The position numbers and the translations under genes are program-made. Positions 1-11,342 of a stretch of 64,000 nt of DNA are shown here, piece by piece. The stretch's first letter is position 1. Each line of letters begins with the position of its first letter. The stretch spans positions 11,991,475 to 12,055,474 of the forward strand of contig CAMGYJ010000008.1 of assembly GCA_946122785.1 (NCBI GenBank), given 5' to 3'. Under the pieces are notes generated by a model. It was not told the origin of the DNA. It saw only the letters and a list, made by a program, of their open reading frames with translations, and made no database searches. The DNA is from Linum tenue. Lineage: Eukaryota > Streptophyta > Magnoliopsida > Malpighiales > Linaceae.

Positions 1-175
1 AATCTGTAATCTCCTTGATATAGTGAAACTGGCTCTCTCTCGCCCGTGGACGTAGCTAACACACATCGTGTTGGTGAACCACGTAAATCGTGTGTCATGT
101 TTTCGATTCTCGCTTACGTATTCTTGCTTTGTCGATTCCTGCGATTTCCCGATCCGTAGCAGCGCGTTTATAACA
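1..175 (+). repeat. Partial copia-type LTR end (left end outside window)
   Basis: The first ~175 bases read like the distal part of a plant Ty1/copia LTR. They contain a 'cccgtggacgtagc' block followed by 'gaaccacgtaaatc', a pairing I associate with plant copia LTRs, and end in ...ataaca. No primer-binding site follows, so this would be a downstream LTR or solo LTR cut by the window edge. The call rests on recalled similarity only. Confidence 0.35.
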
Positions 176-394
176 CTTAGCATACGAACTGAATGTTGAT
201 CTCTGGTAACAAGAAGAAAACAAAAAAGGCAGTAGATAATGGGTTAAACTTTTGCATTTCGTGCTCTACCTTTGAATAGAGCTCTAAAAAATGATATAGC
301 AGTAAACTAAAAATGACAGCAGCGCATAAAGTTCATGTTTCTCTGTCAGGCTTTTCTCCCCTATTTTCTACCATGGTCTTCTTTTTCTGGTGCT

Positions 395-826
395 TCATCT
401 CCTTAATGCCCAGATGTTGGGCTTCTCGAACCCACTTCGACATAATCTCACTCGGATACTGATCCGACGACACCCACAGCAAGTGCCGCCGCCGACAAAG
501 ATGTCAGATTTATCGGTCTTGCTGTCGTGGTGGTCGTTCAATTTCTTGGAGCGGCTGTGGAGTGGGAGAAGCATGAGGAAGTAAATCTTGCTGCGCTGGA
601 GCTCGGCGTCGGGGGGGGGGGGGGGGCACGATGACGATCTTGGGGACGATGATGTCGATGTCGCGTCGGAGCAGGAGTAAGGCTTCTTGAGGACGTGCTT
701 GGGGTGGAGCTTCATCACCTCGGCAGTGCGGATGGAGCCGCTGATCTCTTCGACGCGGCCGTTGGTTTGGACGATCCAACAGGATGCACGAGACGAGATG
801 CAGCACCTGATGATGTTGTTCTTCAT
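395..826 (-). pseudogene. PADRE/DUF4228-like protein, broken by frameshifts around a poly-C tract
   Basis: Reading from ATG at 826 (minus), the peptide has features of the plant PADRE (DUF4228) family: a short N-terminus, then CWIVQTNGRVEEISGSIR and AEVMKLHPKHVLKKP, and later DAELQRSKIYFLM, matching the family's 'pathogen- and abiotic-stress response' small proteins. The middle block (IDIIVPKIVIVPP) lies in another frame. The frame therefore changes once near the KKPYSC block and again at a 17-18-base G run at about 610-627 (poly-C on the coding strand). The second shift restores the downstream family motif. The tract could be an unstable allele, a consensus error or decay. What is seen is the motif order in two frames; the family name is recalled, and no activity is claimed. 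An intact gene with a miscalled homopolymer is the main alternative. Confidence 0.5.
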
Positions 827-833
827 TAAAAAA

Positions 834-1042
834 AATTTTATTTTTTTTAATTTACACGTCACTAGTTAACGGTCAGAATTTATAGTTGACTGCCAAGTAG
901 GACAAATTTAATGGAGTGTAACGGCCGATGACTAACGGTGAAACAATTCGTAAAGTTAGTGGCGGATTAGAAATAAAAGTAATTTGAGTGGCAAACGTGA
1001 AAGATTTATATAATTTGAGTGACCAAATGTGTAATTTAGCCC
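834..1042 (-). repeat. Single terminal-repeat-like end (MULE-type), unpaired
   Basis: Read on the minus strand from 1042, the sequence begins gggctaaattacacattt, then lists 'ggtcactcaaatta' and 'cgtttgccactcaaatta' blocks and ends in a T-rich stretch. This is the style of long Mutator-like terminal repeats such as the one at 3892. I found no matching opposite arm or target duplication, so it is probably a remnant. Confidence 0.3.
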
Positions 1043-1250
1043 AAAATAAAGAGAAAGGTCTATAATAGTATGCAAACGAGAGTACAAGATATTTAATACG
1101 TGCTTCATCCAAAAAATGAAGTTTAATACGCGAAGTACCAATCAAATATAAAATAAAGAGAAAACTCTATAATACTACGTAAGCGAGAGTTAGAGGTTGA
1201 TTTCGAAAAAATTGTTTATGAAGTTCAAACTATCTATCGATGTCCAACCA

Positions 1251-1425
1251 GTGGGAATACGAGCTTACATGTATAATTTTTTATTTTTAAATTGCATATT
1301 TTATCAGAATTCTAAGTTTCCCTTTGGGTTCAAGAGATGTGGGAATACCAACTTAGAAGTTTAATTTTTATTTTTAAATTGCATGTTTTATCAATTCTAT
1401 GTTTCACTTTGGGTGCAAGAGAGAC
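1251..1425. repeat. Tandem duplication, two units of about 87 bp
   Basis: Unit one (1251-1338) and unit two (1339-1425) both begin gtgggaatac. Both continue through an AT-rich core 'tatttttaaattgcat.ttttatca' and end in 'ctttggg.t.caagaga'. They differ by scattered substitutions and small indels, so the duplication is old. No coding potential is seen. Confidence 0.7.
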
Positions 1426-1496
1426 GTTGTGAAGATAAATTTACGAAGCAGAATGGTTGATCAAATCAATAAGTTCTTGCTAAGGCTATTAATGTT

Positions 1497-2088
1497 ATGT
1501 TAATCTTTACCATTTCATGCCTTTTTACTTATGAACATTAAGTTATGTAAACATTTCTTACTTTATTGGTGTAGTACTTAAGATGTTAATGTTGATCTAT
1601 GATCTATTGGTGGTTGTCCAACTATACGGGTGAAAAGTTTTTCTCTTAAATTGAGGCTACATTCCTGAAGCGATTGAATTTCGCTCAATGTACCACTCTC
1701 ACGACATTAAAAAAATCTTTCTTATTTTGTTGAAATTTAAAAATTTATCATAAATTATTTTATTTTTATTATTTTTATGATAAACAATACTTTGTTCAGC
1801 TTAGTCATTTCATTCCTCTTTGTCTCTGAACATTAAGCTATGTAACATTGTTTACTTTATTAGTTTAGCATTTAAGATGTTAATGTTCATCTATTGGTGA
1901 TTGGCCAACTATGTGGGTGAATTATTCTCTTAAATTGAAGCTATTTGGTGCTAAGTAATCTTGATATTCCCTAAGTGATTGAATTTGACTCAAAGGAAAA
2001 TTCTTACGGCATTAAAATAATCTTTCTTATAATTTAAAAGTGCATCTTAAATATATTTATTTTGATTATTTCTATGATAAAATAAGAT
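1497..2088. repeat. Degenerate tandem duplication, two units of about 295 bp
   Basis: The blocks 'ttaagatgttaatgtt.atct', 'ccaactat..gggtga', 'tctcttaaattga.gcta' and 'gattgaattt..ctcaa' occur in the same order in 1497-1790 and again in 1797-2088. The units are AT-rich and clearly diverged. No ORF or transposon end was recognised. Confidence 0.55.
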
Positions 2089-3300
2089 TTTAGTCAACAT
2101 GGAACACTTTAGTTTAATGGTTAGTTGATAATCACCTCTTTTCGTGAAAATTAGGAATCAACCTCAATAGAGCTTATATTGCTTTCTAAATAATGAATCT
2201 CAATTATCAACATTTTAAATGCTGAATCTCAGTTATCAACATTTTTAATATTATATTTCGGACCAACTTTAGTTGTGGATTCAACCAAGTTATATATTAG
2301 TTTGTTGTTTCTTTTTTTAAACATGAGTTTGCTATCTCGAATGTTGGATTTTTAGAGTTAATGTTGAAAAGCTATTAAAATTAGCGGAAGAATAATACAT
2401 CCTCTCCCTTATATCTTATTAAATGAAGAAATGGAGTATTTAAAAAAAAAGGATTTGAGTTGAAGTTCCTCATCAAGTTTAGTGGTTACCAACAATGTAG
2501 TCAAAATAACATTTTAAATCTTAAAAGCTTACGCTTTTAGGTTATTAAAACGAATCTACACAGAATCACGCTTTTTTACTACATTTGTGCAATAATATAT
2601 TCAAAATCGTGTTTAAAGGTTAAAAGTTTATGATTTTACGCTTATAGATCACCAAAACGTTTCTACCTAGAATCACGCTTTAACTGTATTGGTTAGAACA
2701 CCACAAATCCCAACAAAATTAAGATTTCCGAAGATAATCAAATGATCTCCAACAACACAACAGCTGTGACTAGAATGAGGTTAATTCTTTTGTTGTGAAA
2801 ATTATTTTTATAGGGTTAAGTTTAGTCTTTAAATTTGCTTCGCATAAAATATTAAAAAAGAAGCGCCCGTTGATGATGAGACAATGGAGTTAATGATGAA
2901 GATTCTTGATGGTGATGAAATGTTATCAGTCATTTTGGAATACCTATAATACTGTGTCATTAAGTTTATTATGAGTTGATATTCCCTTCCATGAGTCCTA
3001 TCGTTTTAACTTCAACTAGAATCAGCATATATAGAAGACAATAATTACAATGTAATAATACGTATGATGGATGCTCATTTTCTATTTTCTCAATGGCAAA
3101 AACTAAAAACTATATTGGTATTTTTTAAAATTGATAGAATTTTTTTATAATCATGACAAAAATATAAAAAAGAGAATATCACTAGAATTTAAACTTGGAG
3201 CATTTGTTATCGACGATTATCGATCATATTTTAACCGGCCAACGGGCCGGGTCACAATCTAGTACACCTCACACAATTTTACAATACAAAATGGTCGAGA
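2089..3300. other. AT-rich intergenic DNA with a decayed dispersed repeat
   Basis: No gene is seen. Two related blocks at about 2516-2574 and 2614-2685 share 'tta..cttttag.t.a..aaaacg' and 'ctagaatcacgcttt'. A cousin of this repeat lies at about 12455-12660, with 'tctatctagaatt' and 'agaatcacgctttcgag'. This points to an old dispersed repeat of unknown class. Confidence 0.4.
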
Positions 3301-3891
3301 TTAGGGGTGCTCTAAAAAATATTTATTTATTTATTATTTGACTATTCATTACAAGTTTAAAAAATAAAAAATATTTAATTTGCTACCCAAAACGAGCAGT
3401 TTTTCAATTTTACCAAACTTTAGATGATCATAACTTTGTGCTCCGTAATTCGATTGCCTCAAATTTTGTTTTGATTTTTGCATAAATTTCCCAGCGCCAC
3501 AACTTTGACTAGGAATTTTTTTTTAAAATAGGATTTTTTTTTTGGATATAAAGGGTTTTGGGAATAAATTGAATTTTAATTTTCACATTTCCACATGCAT
3601 TCTTAAAATATTTATATGAAAAACGTTGTAGTTCTCGAAACGTTATCTGAAATAAAAAAAACACTATGATCGGATAACTAAGTATAAAGTTAATGTTATT
3701 GGAAATTTTTGAACGTAGTGGATCGAGTCTCTCAACCTTGATCGACTACCTCGGAAAGTGGATCCGCCCTTTCTGACTCGACCTGGATCAATCCCATTAG
3801 TGGTTCGAGTCACTCTAACTCGAACCACCCCAAACATATGTATTTTGGATTTTTTGACAATTGCTGCAATTAGAAATTTATTTATTTATTA
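3301..3891. repeat. Fragment related to the foldback element at 5.3-6.9 kb
   Basis: The motif 'tttgctacccaaaacgagca' (about 3380) and the following 'ctttgtgctcc' block recur at about 5552-5610 ('tttgctaccccaaatgagca'), and inverted at about 5800-5875. Near the end, 'aaacatatgtattttgg' resembles the arms of that element. This looks like part of another copy whose ends I could not define. Confidence 0.35.
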
Positions 3892-5237
3892 GGGCTAATA
3901 CCACTAGGAAACCCGAACTATTAACTTTGTGTCATTTGTGTCCTAAAGTATTCGATACGACATTTGTGTCCTAAACTATTTTTCCGTTAGAGTTGACTAG
4001 CTTTGACCGTTAGTTTTTAACAGAAAGCTTAGTCAGCGCTGATGTGGCATCTGATGTGGAATTTTATTTTTTATTATTTTTCCATAAAAAATGAATAAAC
4101 TAATAAAAGCAAATTAAAAAATAGAAATAAAAAAAATAAAAACTCAAGCTTCCCTCTCCTCCTCCGCATCTGCAGACCGACTCTTCAACTCCCCATGCCC
4201 AAAAACCTAGTTCATCCTCGGCAAGCTCCTCCCCGTCGGATCTGCCCCGCTGCATCGATATCCCACCCCCAATTCTTCTTCTTCGCAACCACCTGCTGCC
4301 GCTGCATCGCTCTCCCACCCCCCAATTCTTCTTCTTTCCAACCACCCGCCTCCGCTGGAACAATCTCCAACCCCCAATTCTTCTTCGCAACGAAGGCGGC
4401 GGTTGAACCGGTTCCGAGGCCGAGGACCATGCCGGATTTAAAGTAATCGACAGCTTTATCAGCGGCGAGCTTCTTGAGATCGTCTTGGGTGAGAGCAGGG
4501 GCGGATTGGGCTTTGATTGGGAATGGTTTGTGGGATCTGTGGAAGGAAAGGGTCGGGCAGTGGGCATGGAATATAGAAGAGGAGGCGGCGGCGGCGACGG
4601 CGGCGGGAGAGGAGGAGCTGACTGCGGGCGGGGAAATCATGGATAAGGAAGCCATTGGAGGAGACGGAATGATAGAAGAACAGAGAGAATTGAAAGAGGA
4701 AATGTGAATGAAAGGTTGAGGGGTCGTCTTCTTTCCCTTCTATGGATTCCTTATCGGCCTATCTGAGTTTCAATGGCGTTACAGAGTTTGGTTCGGATTT
4801 GTGGGGTTGGCTGAGACGCGGACTGGTGAGGAAAGGAGGAAACCGACGGGCTTCTGGGTTCTTGGTGGGTTCTTGCTTTGGTTATTTTTTGTTTTTTCAA
4901 TTTTCAGTATTTATTTAATTGTTCGAATTGATTGCTTGGGTGAGTTTTTTTTTAATTTTTATTTTTTCAATTTTAGTATTTATTTAATTTTGAATTTTAA
5001 AAATATTAGGTGTCAGTGACATGTCATCTACGTGGCTGCCACGTGTTTGCCACGTCAGCAAAAGTCAACATCAAGTTGACCACCGTCTGGTCAACCGTTA
5101 TATATAACGGTCAACAAAATCGTTAGGACATAAATGACACAAAACTATAATAGTTTAGGACACAAATGTCGTATCGAATACTTTAGGACACAAATGACAC
5201 AAAGTTAATAGTTCGGGTTTTCCAGTGGTATTAGCCC
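3892..5237. mobile_element. Pack-MULE: Mutator-like element with a captured gene fragment
   Basis: The element is 1,346 bp with 89-bp terminal inverted repeats (3892-3980 and 5149-5237) that begin gggctaataccact and differ at about two positions by eye. It is flanked by a perfect 9-bp target duplication, tatttatta (3883-3891 and 5238-5246), the Mutator signature. The interior holds no transposase. Instead it carries a GC-rich minus-strand fragment of a plastid ribose-5-phosphate isomerase gene (listed separately) in an otherwise AT-rich element. Non-autonomous Mutator elements with captured gene fragments are called Pack-MULEs. Near-identical arms and an intact duplication indicate a fairly recent insertion. 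Confidence 0.9.
4212..4655 (-). pseudogene. Captured 5' fragment of plastid ribose-5-phosphate isomerase
   Basis: From ATG at 4655 (minus) the frame gives a Ser/Ala-rich plastid-transit-like leader. It then reads LTQDDLKKLAADKAVDYF and SGMVLGLGTGSTAAFVA, the N-terminal region of plant ribose-5-phosphate isomerase including the GTGST phosphate-binding loop. Similarity stops after about 90 residues (near 4388). The rest of the 147-codon frame is three imperfect copies of a 'caattcttcttc' (plus strand) block and is not isomerase-like. Most of the enzyme, including its later catalytic residues, is missing, so the fragment cannot be an enzyme. A start codon, transit-like leader and open frame remain, so a chimeric transcript is possible. 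The fragment lies wholly inside the Pack-MULE. Confidence 0.85.
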
Positions 5238-5261
5238 TATTTATTATTGTTGTAAGTATGG

Positions 5262-6935
5262 ACATCTCTTGAAAAAATCCCAAAATACACATATTTAAAA
5301 AAAATTCCCAAAATACGCACGTTTTATGAAAATTCCCAATCTACACATGTTTGGCATCACTGCGCCCGTCAACCTTAGTGAATGCATTCAGCGCGGCAGA
5401 CGAAAGCGGTGAATGCCTGACCTAACACTGTATCTTCAAACGAACTTAACTTTGCGCTTTGTTATCCTATTGTAGTTTTTTTTATTACACATGACTTTTC
5501 AAGATCTTTCAATCTTCAACAAGCCTTCAACCAAAAAAAAAAAATGTCGTTTGCTACCCCAAATGAGCAATTTTTCGATTTTGACTAACTTTGGAAGACC
5601 TTTACTTTGTGCTCCACAATCTGAATGTCATGAAATATTTTTTTTTATTTCGCATAACTTTTGAAGGAATACAGCTTTCATCATAACCATAATTTTGGAA
5701 TGTATATGAATTTGGGAAAAGTAAAGGCAAAGTTATTCCCAAAATCCCATATATCCAAAAAAAAAAATTTTAATTCTTCCCTACAATAAGAAAAACTTTA
5801 TGACGTTCGGATTGAAAAGCAAAAAGTTATGGCCTTCCAAAGTTTGGCAAATCAAAAAATTGCTCATTTGCGGCATTTATTTTTTTGGGATGAATGCTTG
5901 TTGAATATTGAAAGATCTTGAAAAGTTATGCGGAATAAAAAAAAATCGCTACAATCGGATAATACCTCAAAGTTACGTTCGTTTGAATTAAGTTTTAGTG
6001 TTAGGTCAGGCATTTACCGTGACCGTCAACTAGGGGTGTACTTGGGTCGGGTGGTCCGGGTTTAGGCATTTTAATCACCCGACCCATGCACTACGGTTTG
6101 GGAAATACTAAACCCAAATCCACCCAAAAAAATCTAAACCCTATGGTTTGTTTCTAATTGGGTTGGGTCGAGTTGGCGATATTTTTAAGTAAAAACCCAA
6201 CCCAACACAAAATATGTAATTGTTCTACATCATAAAAATATTTTATAACAAATTAAAAATTCAAACGAATAAACCGAGGTGAAAGGTATTAAAATTCACA
6301 TATATTGTTTGAATTTTAATAAAACTTGATTTACTTCAACTTATGTCTAGTTTTTTTCACGACATTTGTTGAAATAGGCTAAAAAGGTTACAAATGAACG
6401 CATCCATAATATGATATTCTTTTTAAATTGTACACAAGAAAATAAATACGTGAATCATAGCTATATTAAATATATGTCTAAACTTTAAGTCGAAGAATGC
6501 ATTAGATTAGAAAGACTTTAAGAGAAAAAGATGGCGAAATATCTTAATTTTCTCATAAGTATGACTATATACGACATAAATATTTTTTTGGATACGAACT
6601 CATACCAATAATTGGAACACGGGTTGGGTCGGGTTCTACGGGTTGTGTAATCCAAAATCCAAACCCAACCCAAAAGAGGCGGGTTGTACAAAAGAAAACC
6701 CTCACCCAACCCAAAACCTTCGATTTAGAGATAAATACGGGTGGGTTGGGTCGGGTTGGACGGGTGGGTCGGTTTGCGGGTGTGTTTGTTCACCCCTACC
6801 GTCAACTGCGCTCACTGCGGTTGACGATCGCAGTGATGCTCAACACATGTGTAGATTTGGAATTTTTCATAAAACGTGTGTATTTTAGAATTAAAAAAAA
6901 ACATGTGTATTTTGGAATTTTTTCCGACATATCCT
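5262..6935. mobile_element. Foldback (large inverted repeat) element, split by a hAT element
   Basis: The arms at about 5262-5400 and 6815-6935 are imperfect inverted repeats. The left reads 'aaaatcccaaaatacacat', 'acgttttatgaaaattcc', 'ctacacatgt'; the right arm carries the same blocks inverted. The interior is also palindromic: 'gagcaatttttcgatttt' near 5565 faces 'caaaaaattgctcattt' near 5855. Removing the 768-bp hAT at 6031 and one copy of its 8-bp duplication leaves about 900 bp. The outer flanks give only an imperfect candidate duplication ('gacatctc' versus 'gacatatc'), so class and exact ends are uncertain; a Mutator-like foldback is most likely. Confidence 0.55.
6031..6798. mobile_element. 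Non-autonomous hAT-type element, copy A
   Basis: The element is 768 bp, starts TAGGGGTG and ends CACCCCTA, and is flanked by a perfect 8-bp duplication ccgtcaac (6023-6030 and 6799-6806). The terminal bases and 8-bp duplication are diagnostic of the hAT superfamily. Both ends are filled with gggtcgggt/acccaaccc motifs. It has no transposase; a 63-codon minus frame is shared with copy B at 28736 but resembles nothing I know. It sits inside the foldback element. Confidence 0.88.
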
Positions 6936-7811
6936 ATTTATTCCGTAAGTGCTTAATAGATATATTGGATTTGTAGAGTCCTTCCAATAGCAATTGAGCA
7001 CGTGGAATATGGGCAGCTTCAGCTACCAAAGGAGGACTGCACTGCTACCACAGTAAACAACACAAATAAAAACGTGCCCCTTTTTAGTTTTTGGTACCAC
7101 CCACAATATAGCACATACTTAACTCAAAGTCCCTTCTTGTGTTCTTCATTTCATTTTGAACATACAAACTACTAAAACAAGGCAGACTATGCATTAAAAC
7201 TTCAACGAGAGCAATAAAATGTCAAACAATAACTCTACAGCAGTAACACATTGTTGAAAATTTAAAGCACCATAATTAAACTTCGGATTCAATGTCAATT
7301 TATTGCGTAGTTAGAACTTAAAAGTTCTAACCGATCATGTAAAGTTGATGACAAAATCTCTTTCTCAATAATCTAGTCCGGCAATTGGATATTACTACGT
7401 ACAAGTCAAAATAACGCTGTCAATAAAACTTGTTGTTACAAATATTTGGATTGAAACGATACCACACAATATAGCACATAGTCAAAATAATTCTATCATT
7501 TCAATATATTAACGCGATTTATATAAGAAAAATAAAAAATAAATAAAACCACTCTTTGTCAAAATCAACTGGTTTCTTTGTCAAGAAAATACACAAATAA
7601 TCCGACATTTATGATATTGTATTTTAACGTTTAATTTACTTATTCAGCTCTTAAACCCTCTTCCCAGTTCTCAATCCTCGACTCCATTACTAAACCCTTC
7701 TTCGCCACGGAAAATTACCCACGCCAGTCTCTCCGCCGCTCTTCTCTGTCCTCTTCACCGTCCTTCTTCTTTTCTCAGAGTCTTCCTCCAAAAGAAGAAG
7801 AACTCAAAACA
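6936..7811. other. Intergenic DNA and 5' region of the ASD gene
   Basis: AT-rich DNA without a gene. From about 7640 it becomes C/T-rich (clusters of ttcttc, cctcttc, ctctccgcc), as in plant 5' leaders, and runs to the ASD start codon preceded by 'aactcaaaaca'. No clear TATA box was chosen. Confidence 0.5.
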
Positions 7812-10800
7812 ATGGCGGCGACTTTCACTCAGCCCCACGCCCACGGCCGCCTCTTCTCCACCTCCCCCGTCGCCAAACCCACAAGAAAGCTCCTTTCCCC
7901 CTTCACAGTCCGCATGTCCCTTCAAGAAAACGGCCCTTCCGTCGCCGTAGTTGGAGTCACCGGCGCAGTCGGACAGGAGTTCCTCTCCGTCCTCACGGAT
8001 AGGGATTTCCCTTACCGCTCAATCAAAATGCTTGCTTCCAAGCGCTCCGCTGGGAAGCAGATGACTTTCGAGGGCAGGAACTACACGGTGGAGGAGCTGA
8101 CCGCTGATAGCTTTGACGGGGTCGACATCGCCCTGTTCAGCGCCGGTGGGTCTATTAGCAAGCAGTTTGGGCCGGCGGCGGTGGAGAAGGGTACCATTGT
8201 GGTGGATAACAGCTCCGCGTTTAGGATGGTGGATGGGGTTCCTTTGGTGATTCCTGAGGTCAATCCCCAGGCAATGCATGGGATTAAGGTTGGGATGGGG
8301 AAAGGGGCTTTGATTGCTAACCCCAATTGCTCTACCATTATTTGTTTGATGGCTGCCACTCCGTTGCATCAGCGTGCCAAGGTGAGAAATTCATCTTCTG
8401 TTCTGTCAAGTTAAGAGTTTCAGACTGTGGGGGAATCTTCCATTTCTGATGGGTTTTTTTTTTTTTTTGTTTTGTTTTGTTTTGTTTGATCTATGCCAGT
8501 CTTTTGTGTGCCTTGCTTGAGTTTTTGTAAATATGAAATGAAGTGACCTGATCTCGGACTTGTAGCTCTGAGTTTGAGTGTTTGTAATTATGAATCGTTT
8601 CATGGGCATTTGGGTTGCAGGTGCTACGCATGGTTGTTAGTACATATCAGGCAGCCAGTGGTGCTGGTGCTGCTGCCATGGAAGAGCTTGAACTCCAGAC
8701 TCGTGAGGTTTTCTTCTTTATCCTATTCATCCTTGTTTATATTGGTCCATGTTTTTATTCTTGACAATCTGCAATGTTCATTCAATACTCTACCGTCTTT
8801 TATGAACTTTGCTGCTTTCTTTGTCTTCTGTAAAGGTGTTGGAAGGAAAGCCGCCAACCTGTAACATATTTAGCCAACAGGTTTGTCCCTTTGGTGATGC
8901 ATTATTATCCTATTTGTGCTCTTTCTTTATCGTGTTTTCTTGTTTTACAAGTGAAGCTGATGAAATGGTTTTTGCTGGATGCGTGCAGTATGCTTTTAAT
9001 TTGTTTTCACATAATGCACCAGTTCAACCGAATGGATACAATGAAGAAGAAATGAAATTAGTAAAAGAGACCAGGAAAATCTGGGTAAGCTTTGGTCATT
9101 TAACTTTGTGGATTCTCCCATCTGGATTACCATATGATGGGTTACTTGGGAATTCCGGTTGGGAAACAGACCTGTTAATCTCCTGTTATTTCTGAACTTG
9201 TTTTACGTGTTTCTCTGGTCTAATGTATCTGTCTCTTCCTGTCTGTTTTGATATTTACAGAGCGACTTGGATGTGAAGGTCACTGCTACCTGTATAAGAG
9301 TCCCCGTCATGCGCGCACATGCTGAGAGTGTCAATCTCCAGTTCGAGAAGCCACTTGATGAGGTAAATATTTTCAAATTTCATCTATTTTAATATTTCGA
9401 TTGGAACCCTTGTATAATAAACACATTAGTCGTGTTTCACTTTCTATGGTGTTTTGTTGTCTTGGTGAAGGTTCTCTCTAACATGGAGGTGCCTAACATC
9501 TTTTGTGGACATAGTAGCTGTGAATTCCTTTTCGTTCATGATTTCTCTACTAGTGCATACTTCAATTTGAAATTGTTAAAGTTTTCTCCTTCTCGGCCTG
9601 ATTGCACTCTTGCCAGAATCAGGACAACTGACTTCTTGAGCCTTGCTGTATCAACCAGTGAGCTTCATTTTCTACTAGAGCTGTAGAAAGTTATGATCTA
9701 CCAGCACACCTTGTCAACTTTTGTGCGAATTTCAATTTCTATTTGACTTGTTTTGTTTTTTTCTCGCCTTCCTCGTTGATTGTTAAAATTCTGTGGAAGT
9801 TGTAGAAGGGAACAGCTTGGTTCTGTTTCTCTTTTTGTTTACCCTAGCAAGTGCCTATTTATCAGTTGACATTCTGCAGTACGACTCTGGACTAGTTCCA
9901 TTTGCGTATTCTGACGAAGTTGTGTTAATTCTTAATTTAGAAGAGCTGCTTATTTCAGTGAATGAAAGGATTTTTTAGTCCTTTTTTCCTCATGCATTAT
10001 TATGGGAAAAGCACATTAGAAAAACAACTAATGACGTAGGGAATATGTCTTTCTCCTTCGCCATTTTATCTCACCATTTAGGTCAATTCTTTGTCCACTC
10101 TAGTTTGGAGAAACTCCCCTTTCTGTCAATAACCTGTGGTTACCAGTCAAATCCTGTACTTGAAATTTTCATTAATCAGTTTCCAGCACTTGGCCAGTTG
10201 TCTAACATCTCATATCTCATGATTTCATTCGTTGATATTACTGCTCCCGAATGTTACCTGTCAGTTTAGAATCGAGTCTGCAACCAGGTCATAAATTCAC
10301 ACCCAATCTCGTCTTCTCATGGTTTTTGCTCTAGCTCATCTGTTTTATCGCTACAGTGGCCATGTCGAAGGCAGCCTTTTCTTCTCTCTTTTACTTTTCT
10401 AGCCGGGAGGGGTCATCTTCCCTCACACTAACTGCATACTTATAAGAAGGACTAAGCTTCTCTTCCTAATGAGTTCAGCATCCCCATCGTGTATGGATCG
10501 TGTGTTTTTTCTTAACTAGGGAGATAGCCTATTGAATTGAAGAATGAACTTCATACTGCGTAGGAAGCTTCATTGATCCTAGCATTCCTTGGAATTACTC
10601 GTAACCATGTCTTAGTTATTTGAGAATCAAAGTGTTAGTAACTATTCATTTGGTTGGGTGTATTAACTTGCAATTGAACAATCTGTTGTTTTTCATTGAC
10701 ATTTCTTCATGTATATGAGTGCATTTGACGTGCAATCTCGAATACATCAAAACATTGCATTGCAGTTTCAAACACTAAGGACTATGAAGCATTTGAAATT

Positions 10801-11342
10801 ACAGTTACAATTTTATGCAGATATGCATTGAACCGAACAATGTTTTTGAAATACATCAATTCACAAGTACGCTGTATCGAGCTTGCACACTGCCTACTGA
10901 AATAGGATAAGCGAACAACTTGCTTTTTGCAAAATGGATGTGAGAGGTCCTAACAAACCCAATTATGTTTTGGTACAGGATACAGCCAGGGAGATTCTGA
11001 AGAATGCAGCAGGTGTGGTGGTGATCGACGACCGTGCATCCAACCATTTCCCAACGCCCCTGGAAGTATCGAACAAAGACGACGTCGCAGTTGGCAGAAT
11101 CCGGCAAGATCTGTCTCAAGAAGGGAATCACGGGTAAGAAACCTTGTAACTAACTGCTTTTCTGTTGTAGTAGGAGGTCATTCGTTGAAGTGCACAAGTC
11201 TTGTGATTTCTTTCTTTGCTCCCCGGGCCTCTGTAAGCAATTTATGGGTGGGTTTTGCAGGTTGGACATCTTCGTTTGTGGGGATCAAATACGTAAGGGA
11301 GCTGCCCTGAATGCCATTCAGATTGCAGAGATGCTGCTATAG
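7812..11342 (+). CDS. ASD: Aspartate-semialdehyde dehydrogenase, plastid precursor
   Basis: Seven exons: 7812-8381, 8621-8707, 8836-8880, 8989-9084, 9261-9362, 10979-11133, 11261-11342 (1,137 nt, 378 residues). The enzyme reduces aspartyl-4-phosphate with NADPH to aspartate semialdehyde, the branch point to lysine, threonine, methionine and isoleucine, in plastids. Residues 1 to about 37 are Ser/Pro/Arg-rich and look like a transit peptide. The NADP-binding loop GVTGAVGQE follows near residue 50. The catalytic cysteine is C173 in NPNCST, and the conserved histidine is H286 in [11 protein letters not shown]. The C-terminus [17 protein letters not shown] is typical. All splice sites are GT-AG and the summed length is a multiple of three. 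Intron 5 is long (1,616 bp) and shows no recognisable transposon end. No disruption was seen, so I expect a working gene. Confidence 0.95.

Noticed and set aside
4100..4567. A 155-codon minus-strand frame over the Pack-MULE
   Set aside because: It overlaps the ribose-5-phosphate isomerase frame, which has clear family motifs. This one is compositionally driven and has none.
9363..10978. Open frames inside ASD intron 5
   Set aside because: Short, unrelated to known proteins and spanned by a conserved exon junction; there are no transposon ends at the intron borders.
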